From Adiantum capillus-veneris (taxonomy: Eukaryota; Streptophyta; Polypodiopsida; Polypodiales; Pteridaceae): 64,000 nt of DNA. Within the stretch, counting starts at the first letter, position 1, and every line of letters begins with the position of its first letter. Of the stretch, positions 55,878-64,000 are shown in pieces. The notes under the pieces are model-generated. The model saw nothing but the letters and a program-made list of their open reading frames with translations, was not told the DNA's origin and did no database searches. The translations under genes and the position numbers were made by a program. The stretch spans positions 95,644,882 to 95,708,881 of the forward strand of contig CM043971.1 of assembly GCA_014529385.2 (NCBI GenBank). Reading direction: 5' to 3'.

Positions 55878-57431
55878 ATGGTTAAACCTCTAGAAAAACC
55901 ATCCATGGATGAGAAACCAAAAAGTGCAGGATCAGGAGGATCTGTACTGGTAGACAAGGTAAATGAGCAGTTGGATGCACTTTTAAAAGCTTATGAAGCT
56001 CGACTTAAAAAGAACCAAACCCAGGAGCAAAGATGGATGACTTATCCATATGCAGAAATAGAAAAACAGAGGTTGGATATGTGTAAAAAGATGATTGAAA
56101 CCGCTCAATCATTGATGGAAGAACCACTGGGTAAACCTGCAAATTGGCATGAGGCATCAGCTCCAACCCCTATCCAACCAACTTTAGAGAAACATGTGGA
56201 AACGAAGGAAAAACTCACCGATGCCTATGAGTTCAGAGGAGAGTCTATCATGGTGCCAAATACCACAGATGAGACAAGTGACAGATTCCAACCTAAAATA
56301 TTGGCAGAAATGGGTAAGGACTGTAACGGTCTACACGATCTGTGGAAGCAAATCCGTGAGGCCAACGAGGCTAATAGGATGAGTAACCACATGAATAGCA
56401 CAAGAAAAGAGAAGAATGTGATCTTACCTCCAATTGAAGAATTTGAGGCGAGATCACAACTGAACTTTGAGATTCATTCGCAAGGGGGAGACCAAGGATC
56501 AATTAGTTCGGGGCATAGCCAACCAGATTCACTGAGAACTTTACCCTCTTATCTAGGAGAGTATGAAGCAAAGTCGGAAGTAATAACAATTCCATCTCGA
56601 AGACTTTCTTCTAATAGAGTGATGGATTCACAAGGGTTGATTGAGTTATTGTCCACCCCTGTGACATGCACAATCACATTAGCTGAACTCCTAAGATTAC
56701 GGCCAAATATGTGGACCACTGTGGGTAAATGTCTAGAGAAATTTGGTGTAAAAACCCCAATGACTCAAATCGAGGAAGGCATCAAAGAGCTTGAAATGCC
56801 TCAATTAAATACTAGGCCAGTGCCATTAAACAAGGTAGGCGAGTATTACGAGGGAGAAGATGGAAACACCACCCTTCCTGTGGAATTCAATGGTGTAAAA
56901 ACCATGGCAATCCTTGACAGTGGAGGTGGTGTGGCCATTGCAACCAAAGAGATTTGGAAAAAATGGGGAAAACCTGCCTTGATATCCACACGAATGACCC
57001 TGCAGCTTGCAGACGGACACAAGGAAACGCCCCTAGGACTGATAGAAAAAGTACTTGTTACTTCTTGTGGAATTGAATATGAGCACACTTTTGCTGTTGT
57101 TGACTTTGGCAAGAAGAACAACTATGACATCATTTTGGGAAGACCATTCATGCGACAATTGAAAATGGTCCAAGATTGGGGTTATGACCATATATACCTG
57201 AGACATATGGAAACCATAACAAAGATAAACTTGAGGGACCATAGCTATAGGGATGTGATGAGAACACCGGTTGAGGAGTTTAATTCCACCACAATAGCAG
57301 GATCAAAACTTCCATCTTGGTTAGGTAAGCCTAAAGAACTATGGATGTGTGGAGCTTCACAATGTGGTAGCTTGAAACGTGAGGAATGTATCCAAGAGCG
57401 GGTTATAGAGGATATGGACTATATCCCATAA
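55878..57431 (+). CDS. Linker and retropepsin protease
   Basis: 517 codons, same frame as Gag, with an ATG immediately after the TAG at 55875. The first 300 residues are an acidic linker with LPSYLGEYEAKS and TCTITLAELLRLRPN. The protease follows at about 56870-57200: VKTMAILDSGGGVAIA with an intact D-S-G active site, LQLADGHKETPLG, and YDIILGRPFMRQL as the second-half signature. It would mature the Gag of this element. Normally RT follows; here it does not. TAA at 57429. Confidence 0.88.
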   Translation: MVKPLEKPSMDEKPKSAGSGGSVLVDKVNEQLDALLKAYEARLKKNQTQEQRWMTYPYAEIEKQRLDMCKKMIETAQSLMEEPLGKPANWHEASAPTPIQPTLEKHVETKEKLTDAYEFRGESIMVPNTTDETSDRFQPKILAEMGKDCNGLHDLWKQIREANEANRMSNHMNSTRKEKNVILPPIEEFEARSQLNFEIHSQGGDQGSISSGHSQPDSLRTLPSYLGEYEAKSEVITIPSRRLSSNRVMDSQGLIELLSTPVTCTITLAELLRLRPNMWTTVGKCLEKFGVKTPMTQIEEGIKELEMPQLNTRPVPLNKVGEYYEGEDGNTTLPVEFNGVKTMAILDSGGGVAIATKEIWKKWGKPALISTRMTLQLADGHKETPLGLIEKVLVTSCGIEYEHTFAVVDFGKKNNYDIILGRPFMRQLKMVQDWGYDHIYLRHMETITKINLRDHSYRDVMRTPVEEFNSTTIAGSKLPSWLGKPKELWMCGASQCGSLKREECIQERVIEDMDYIP

Positions 57432-58600
57432 CCATTTCCTAAAGAAGAGTTAGAGCCTTTTGGATGGGAACACATCTTGGCTACTCTGGACGTGTGCGCC
57501 GTGGAGGATGCTCCCACAACAAAGTTTTGTGATGAAAATGGCTATGATGTCGTTCCTTATTTTGCAGTGAGTGTAATCCAGGAAAACGAAGAGAACCAGG
57601 CATCAACAATCTCTAGAAATAAGGAACAAACAAAGAAATGTGGAGAATCAAAAGATGAAGAAGACGACGAGTTCTATGACTCTGTAGAACACTTTGAGCT
57701 TCAAGAAGATCAACGACCCGGGAATCAAAGTCATCGCTACACGAATAAAGTGCATCAAAAGTGGATTCCAAAGTCCTCGGTGAAGACACAACCACCACAA
57801 GCATCCTCATACATGGCTCCTGATAAGGATGCAAAGACTCAGCTAGGAGGAATACGACCAGAGCAACGAGTTAACAATGCTCTAATCAATGGGCTAGAAA
57901 AGTCCTCCAAGAAACTACCACCCACGAGGAAACAGACAGTAACTTTCCACTACCAGCCAAAAAATCAAGGGAAAGTACAAGAAGTCAACCTTGCTGAGGA
58001 TAGTAGTGATTGTGATGAATCTTACGACATCCCCTATCATCAACTCAGGCCATCACTATCACCAACCCCTTCAGCAACAACCATGACAGTCAAAAGAACA
58101 GGACAACAAGTCAAAGCCAAAAAGCTCGACAAATCTGGATACCAAAAAGCCAGATCGGCCAAAAACAGATATGGATCAAGAAGACAAAGATCTCTAATGA
58201 CAAATCACAAGATCCAACTCCAAAACAAAAACAAGGAAAGCGTGCACGAATGGGTAAGAATATCACAAAGTTGCAAGCTTTCACAACTCAGGTTTGGGCT
58301 CCAAAGAAGTTGATTCAAGCACAAAAAAATCAGGAATTCATTTGGATTCCAAAACAACCACAGTATCAACTTTCAAAGCCTGAATCTTGTCCCCAACCAA
58401 GCATACCAGGGCTGATGCAAATACCACTGTCGACTCACACAACAAAAAGGTGGATCCCAAAGAAGTCTCTTCAAACACAAACGAAGCACGGGCAAGTATG
58501 GGTTCCCAAACGAGCGTGAGCAACAAAACAACCAATAATCACAAAGAAATGGGTCCCAAAGAAGAACAACAAAACTGCTGTCAGTGCATCGTCGCTTGAA
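57432..58600 (+). pseudogene. W-x-P-K-repeat tail protein
   Basis: Continues in the Gag frame (57477-58313) and, after a frameshift near 58250, in the next frame. It opens with an acidic stretch (DEEDDEFYDSVEHFE), then basic repeats built on W-[IAV]-P-K: QKWIPKSS, VWAPKKLIQAQK, FIWIPKQPQ, RWIPKKSLQTQ, QVWVPKRA and KKWVPKKNN. That is six copies spaced roughly 20-30 residues in the second part, with one earlier. Related wording is present in the minus-strand relative at about 9.3 kb. Role unknown; basic Trp motifs could bind nucleic acid or a partner. Confidence 0.6.
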
Positions 58601-60746
58601 TTCTTACAATTCTTCCTACGATTACAGTACAGTTAGAAGAGAGCAAGTCGCTTCAATCAAGCAACGATACAGGAGCTTCAAAGACCATTACATTGCTTAG
58701 AATAGGAAGCCTCGCCAACAAATGCCAATGCACAACATAAATCTTTTCCATGCATTGACTGTGTATGCATAATAGGGCTACATTACAAGGCCTGCATATG
58801 CACAACTTTTAATTACCCAAGCACAACACATACCCTTTGCAATACCCTGTCGTAAAGGATGACTCCAAATAGGAAGGGGGGAGGCATTCTGAATGCGGAC
58901 CTAACATTATGACTATTAGAGGGCAATGTTTTGTGAGATGCATTGAATTTTTGCGTTTTATTGTGATAATTTTTTGACAAAATTTAGAGTATATGCCCTC
59001 ATAGTAGTGATACAGAGGACTATAGGGACAAAATCCATATATGAGCCCCTAGGGACATGTGTATAGTGTACATAGCATTTAGATTTCTATTTGAATGATT
59101 TTTCTTTTGTTGAGTTGTTTTAAGATTTTCTTTGTTTATTATTAAGAAAAAATAAAAAATTCCATAATCCACATGAAGAAAAGAATGTCAAGAGGCCTGA
59201 GCACTACAAAGAGAAGAAGGTATAGGAAAACGATGAAACTTCACGAAGCATGTCTCAACAGCCACTACAACAGCAGAAGAACTTGTCACAAAGCAGTGTC
59301 AACATGCAACCGACAAGTCATACAAGTCAGAGTCGAGTAGCTAAGCCACAAAATGAGTGAGGTGTTAGTCCCAAAGCTTCAAGTAATATTCTCTGTGGTC
59401 TAAGCGTCTTAGCTATTCTAGGTACTGCTCAAGCTGGAAGAGTTGAGCATATTTACGTTGTGTCGCTCATGGTGGTATAGATGAGCAAAAGAGTCAAAGT
59501 CTAAGTACTTAAGTCTGGTGAAGTGAAGGAGAAGGTCCAAAAGACACTCACGTACTGAGCACAGTGAGATACGAGTGGAGAAACTTCTACATCGACAACC
59601 CTTCTTGGAAAGGTGGAATCTATTGAGACATCTTTTGATGTCACATATGCTACATTTTTCCTCGAAACACCCATCATCTCCTTCTTTCACATTGCATGCT
59701 TTGGTTGACAAATTTCTCATATGCATATAGAGTGTCCCATAATTGGCACTTGCATCAGGCACTCTTTCTGTGTTTCACCCAAGCACTCACCTTTCATGAA
59801 CATGTACTTCACGTTCAACTGCTCAACTCCAATAAGAGCGTATACCAAAGGCATTTTTTTTCCCACCGGGTTTTTTTCCTTTGGTCATCCAGGTTTTAGA
59901 CCCTAATCTAAAGACACCTATCACCATCCTCTTGTACATATTCCTTCTACATCAACAATAAGTAAATGCTACTCAAATCAATTGACAAATGAATTGGAGC
60001 ACCAATTTCAGATCATAGCATACTTCTCCTCAATGGCGAGTCAAAGAATGGCCTACAATGACAACGCTGCAGACAACACTAAAAACATGATTGCACAAGA
60101 ACAAAGAAGTCCTCAATGACAAAGAGCAGACATAAGGGTAATCAGAGGATCTCAAAAGCTTGTCCTTGATAATGTGCATCGAATGCTCGGCAGGGTTTTG
60201 AACCTCAAATTAGAATAATTAAGTCCTGGATTCGGCCTGACAGACAGACTTTGCATTAGAGTGAAACTTGGCCTAAAGAACTTAAGGGTTTGGCCATACA
60301 ATTTCTACAAAATCCTTACAAAGTTGTCATTGGCTCACAAGATCAGAAAGCCAATCACTCAATTCTACAGATTGTAGAAGTTGTTTTTGAGAATCACAAA
60401 TACTCCGAATTGACAGATTTGCTGGAGCAAGTGATGGATGGAGCTTTCTCTATCCATGATGATAAGACTCAAGTTAAACGACACTGGGTTCTTTTTGAAT
60501 TTAGATCTGGCAGTAGACTTATAATGAGAGAAACAGATGCTGCAGCTCGGAGCGTGGATGTGAAAGACAAAGTTCGTCATCAATTATGACTTTCCTGAAT
60601 CATGTGAAGACTATGTACATCGGATTGGACGAACAAGATAAGCTACTGCAAAGGCTATACTCTATACTTTCTTTACAACAACAAAATGACAGCAAAGACC
60701 ACATCGCCATCGACAATCAGGTCATGTCGGGGATGACATGAACGCG
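58601..60746. other. Non-coding 3' region of the Gag-PR element
   Basis: No pol sequence. One 99-codon frame at 60290-60589 has no recognised family. Otherwise only short chance frames. Confidence 0.55.
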
Positions 60747-60758
60747 GAAGGGGGGAGT
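60747..60758 (+). promoter_or_regulatory. Polypurine tract
   Basis: GGAAGGGGGGAG immediately before the 3' LTR, the expected plus-strand primer. Confidence 0.75.
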
Positions 60759-61715
60759 GTTGACCGCTGGGTCAACAACACAACATAACTCAGGTTTCGT
60801 ACCAAAGTCTTATCTTTTGCGAGTTATGAAATGCTGTGGATTATGGCTATAAACGTCATTTGTAATGAGTAGTTATTCTAGTTTCAGAAGCCGGGATGCA
60901 ATGGCACTTCCAGATTGTAAATACAAAGCCATTTGACCCTTTCAGCCCCATTTTTGGTTAAACCTAAGGTAGCCTTAGTATATAAGGTACCTAGGTCATT
61001 TTGTAAAGAGAATTTTTATCATAATCTAAACTTTAGCACTGCCGTCTACTGTGTATGAGAGAGAAAGAGAGTGAGCGTGAGCTTTATCCTCTCGCTACGC
61101 CCGGCTCGCTCAACACATTGGAGATTCGACTGCACCATTGTTGTAGGCTCGAGGAGGGCTACGCGACAACGCCAAGCATTCCACGCGAGACGAAGCGCAC
61201 ACGTCGATGCATCTACGAGCTATTTGTGGCCGTAAGTGTATCAAACGATGACTATTTTCTGCGTGCTAGTAGTCTATAGAATCGTGGCTACATAAGCTAC
61301 GCATAGGTACTCATAAATTTCAGTTTCGGGCACTTTCAAAATTCTGCTCTGTCATTCTACGCGTTTTCGGAAGATGGGTTTATAGTGAGGGTTTTGAGTG
61401 TAGAAGCTTAGGAACAGGTGTATCCTAGTGAGGGGATGCTGTTCCTTAAGTTTCATACGAATCTGGCATGATTAGGTGAGCTACCTTCCGTATGTGTGTA
61501 TGTGGCTAGGTGGTGTAGTTGAGAGCAGTGAGGTTCTTGATTGTGGTTTAGTTGGCCTTCCAGAGTGTTGTATGTGTAGGATGGTCTTAGCCTGACAAGC
61601 TAAAGAGATTTCCTTCGTGTGCCGATCGTGTCATCTGTGTCCTCGATTGACATTATGTTGATCTAGGTAGTGTTTGCATGCACTTCATGGGTGTGTGAGT
61701 CGCTCCCATCCACTA
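60759..61715 (+). repeat. 3' LTR (957 bp)
   Basis: Same length as the 5' LTR, same terminal inverted repeat, ends CCACTA (CA changed to TA), followed by GAAGC and the resumed LINE. Confidence 0.95.
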
Positions 61716-62052
61716 GAAGCTTTTCTACAACGCCAATGTATTACGGCTTGGGAGAAATCCGGAGAGTCAGGCTTCATACATTACACCACCCATATTGCCC
61801 CCAACTACAAAACCATGTTCTTTGCTGAGAGAGGAAACCGTACTCACACTTACATGCTTGAGCCTATCCCCTTGTCCGCGATACGCACTATCATAGCCAT
61901 TCCGCTTAGCTCCCATCTACTTCAATACGAGATAGGGCGTTGGGGCAATGGAGAAGAGTCAAATCGATTGTGCACATTATGCTCACTGCAAGTTCGAGAG
62001 TCTGAGTACCACACACTACTAGAGTGCTCAGTTTTTGGTCACATCCGAACTT

Positions 62053-62057
<5 letters not shown>
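61716..62057 (+). pseudogene. LINE subfamily B copy (B2), 3' part
   Basis: Resumes exactly at GAAGCTTTTCTACAACGCC. It carries ITAWEKSGESGF, AERGNRTHTYMLEPIPLSAI and the zinc-like CTLC-x8-EYHTLLEC. It stops at ACATCCGAACTTTCTTCTCT, where the CT in the LINE runs into a long (CT)n and the last ~200 bp of the family are missing. Confidence 0.92.

Positions 62058-62128
<71 letters not shown>
62054..62128. repeat. (CT)n microsatellite
   Basis: Pure CT run grown from a TTCTCTC site inside LINE B2. Confidence 0.97.
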
Positions 62129-62130
<2 letters not shown>

Positions 62131-62705
62131 GTCCGCCTGTGCGCACCTATGTGATCCCTGACTACAGAGTGCACTGCAGGAGCAACCTCCGTTCGCCACG
62201 TGTCCGTGGGGGGGGGGGGAGCCGGAATCCCTTCCCCCATTATACTTAGTATAGATATCTCTTTTACAGAGCCGGAATCTCTTCCCCCATTATACTTAGT
62301 ATAGATATCTCTTTTACATATAGATATGCTCTCTAACACCCCCCCCCCCCCCCCCCCGCCCAAAAAAAAAATAATGTAATGGGAGACATGATATGATGGG
62401 TCCGACCCTTCTCCTTCGGCCGCTAAATTTTGTAAACGGCCGACATTGGGATCCCCTCCTATTCCAACACCTATGGTTCTCCTCTTGATGCCTACTGGCC
62501 TACAACCAGTGTTCGAAAAAAAAATTTCTCAGCTTAATGTCGTGTCGTTTTCAATTTCAAAACTGCCGGTTCAAGGCAAGGGGGAAAGGAGAAATTCCAC
62601 CCCAAAATAGAGTAAAATAGTATAAAAACCCAAAAAATAAACCTAAGTTTCTAAAATTTCCTCCTGGAAAATTCAAGGAAGGGAAACGCCTCTGAGTTTG
62701 TTGCC
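62129..62705. other. Unassigned spacer with G and C runs
   Basis: No gene. Poly-G at 62208-62219, C19 at 62339-62357, and a 50-bp tandem duplication 62219-62318 (GCCGGAATC, TTATACTTAGTATAGATATC). Confidence 0.7.
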
Positions 62706-64000
62706 TCTCTCTCTCTCTCATCTATGAGAAGGTGATTTGTCAATTGCGCATGGGAAGAGAAATTTCAGAAATTTTTGTAAGCACTATTGGGGTTAAACAA
62801 GGATGTCCATTGTCACCAACTCTCTTTGGTCTATGCATCGATCAATTGGAACAAATGATACTTGACTTTATGCAAGAAGAAAGCATTGAAGAGGTCACTA
62901 TTTCCAATGCGGTAATCATGCTTTTGTTGTATGCGGATGATGTAGTGCTTCTAGTACACACTTTAGAAGATGCACAAAAGCTTATGGTTGTCCTTGAGAA
63001 CTTTTGCTTGCATAGTGGGCTGATTGCAAATGAATCCAAAACAAAGGTTATGCTTGTGAAAACCAACCATAAGGAGAAGCCATGCATTGTGTACAACAAT
63101 GAGACACTTGAAGTTGTTGAGAGCTTTACGTACCTTGGCCTTGAGGTTCCATCCAATCACAAGTGGCATGAATGTGCTATGCGTCGTTTGGAAGCGGGAA
63201 AGAGAGCATATTATGCATTTGAGAACATGTGTAATGCAGGAAACATCAAGTGTTGGGTTCTCAAAAAGTATCGTTTTTATGCATTCGTGACACCAATTCT
63301 TCTTTATGGAGTTGAAGTGTGGGGCGGGAGCATCTCAAAGTCTACTTGGAAAGAGTTTGAGAATGTCCGAAAGCGTTTTCTTAAAAACTTTCTCCAAGTT
63401 AAGCCACAAACACCATATATGCTCCTACTTCTTGAGTCGGGATCTCTTCCAATTGAGGTAATGGGCATGGAAAGGGTTGTGGAGTACACGATAAAGATGT
63501 GTCAAAACCCCTCACATCGACTTCCTACAATTGCATGAAACAAGCAAAAAAGTTCAAAAGACGCATAAAAGCAAGATCTTGAGCACGGGATGGATGCAAG
63601 ACATAAAGAAGTGGTTTTGGAGATGGGATGCATTACACTTGCTACATGATTTTTCAATTGACTCTCAAGTGAATGAAGCTTTTCTACAACGCCAATGTAT
63701 TACGGCTTGGGAGAAATCCGGTGGGTCACGCTTCATACATTACACCACCCATATTGCCCCCAACTACAAAACCATGTTCTTCGCTGAGAGAGGAAACCGT
63801 ACTCACACTTACATGCTTGAGCCTATTCCCTTGTCCGTGATATGCACTATTTTAGCCATTCGGCTTAGCTCCCATTTCCTTCGATGCGAGATAGGGTGTT
63901 GGGGCAATGGAGAAGAGTCAAATCGACTGTGCACATTATGCTCACTGCAAGTTTGAGAGCCTGAGTACCACACACTACTAGAGTTCTCACCTTTTGGTTA
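62706..64000 (+). pseudogene. LINE subfamily B copy (B3), runs off the window
   Basis: Follows a short CT run (62706-62719) at CATCTATGAGAAGGTGATTT, inside RT. VKQGCPLSPTLFGL and YADDVVLLVH are intact. A small deletion near 63537 creates a stop and the frame resumes in 63531-63956 up to CTLCSLQV with a TGA. The zinc-like half continues past the stop to the window edge. Confidence 0.92.

Larger units (their letters stand above)
50340..61715 (+). mobile_element. Gag-protease LTR retrotransposon lacking pol, 11.4 kb
   Basis: LTRs 50340-51296 and 60759-61715 (957 bp each). A 5-bp target duplication GAAGT/GAAGC splits LINE B2. It has a primer site (51298), a polypurine tract before the 3' LTR, a 2.4-kb leader with a palindrome array, then Gag, zinc knuckles, protease and a W-x-P-K tail. 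No RT, RNase H or integrase was found anywhere in it. LTR differences are several times more frequent than in the 36-46 kb element, so it is older. Confidence 0.93.

Overview
The window looks like intergenic DNA from a large, repeat-rich land-plant genome. The evidence is plant-type L1 LINEs, Ty3/Gypsy LTR retrotransposons with long LTRs, and very long AG/CT microsatellites. I see no host gene, rRNA or tRNA that I can defend. The species is not identifiable from this window; a fern, another seed-free plant or a gymnosperm would fit the size and style of the repeats. Nearly everything recognisable is a mobile element, often nested in another.

Layout. 0-2.1 kb: a 96-bp tandem duplication and two (AG)n tracts. 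2.1-7.4 kb: a decayed plant L1 (plus strand) with an inverted piece in its RT. 8.96-9.05 kb: a perfect 42-bp inverted repeat. 9.1-15.7 kb: a decayed minus-strand Ty3-like element with gag, RT, RNase H, a doubled H2C2 module, a truncated integrase and then a protease. 15.7-21.4 kb: no recognised gene apart from one hypothetical minus-strand reading frame. 21.5-33.5 kb and 35.6-36.2 kb: copies of a second LINE group (subfamilies A and B, EEP endonuclease plus RT plus C-terminal zinc motif). Their 3' tails run into (TC)n and they are separated by CT-rich compound minisatellite arrays. One unit, 28.07-29.43 kb, carries only ORF1. 33.5-35.6 kb, minus strand: a Penelope-like element with RT, a decayed GIY-YIG region and a hammerhead ribozyme fold.

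36,238-45,856: a young Ty3/Gypsy element with 1.6-kb LTRs that differ at only about eight positions. Its four gag-pol reading frames each step to the -1 frame, and two small paralogous reading frames lie inside the LTR. 45.9-48.8 kb: a LINE A copy interrupted by a 1,483-bp element with TTAA target duplications (piggyBac-like ends). 48.9-62.1 kb: LINE B pieces, one of them split by an 11.4-kb LTR element (50,340-61,715). That element encodes Gag and protease plus a W-x-P-K-repeat tail but no RT or integrase. Its leader carries seven copies of a 24-bp palindrome. 62.7-64.0 kb: another LINE B copy that runs off the window.

How the parts relate. LINE copies and (TC)n tracts appear linked, since most LINE ends in the window lie in CT repeats. 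The minus-strand 9-16 kb element and the plus-strand 50-62 kb element are relatives: they share the N-terminal module, gag, twin zinc knuckles and the W-x-P-K tail. The plus-strand one, lacking pol, would need enzymes from a relative. The strongest candidates for undescribed biology are the leader palindrome array, the LTR-encoded paralogous small proteins, the LINE/(TC)n association and the ribozyme-bearing Penelope-like element.
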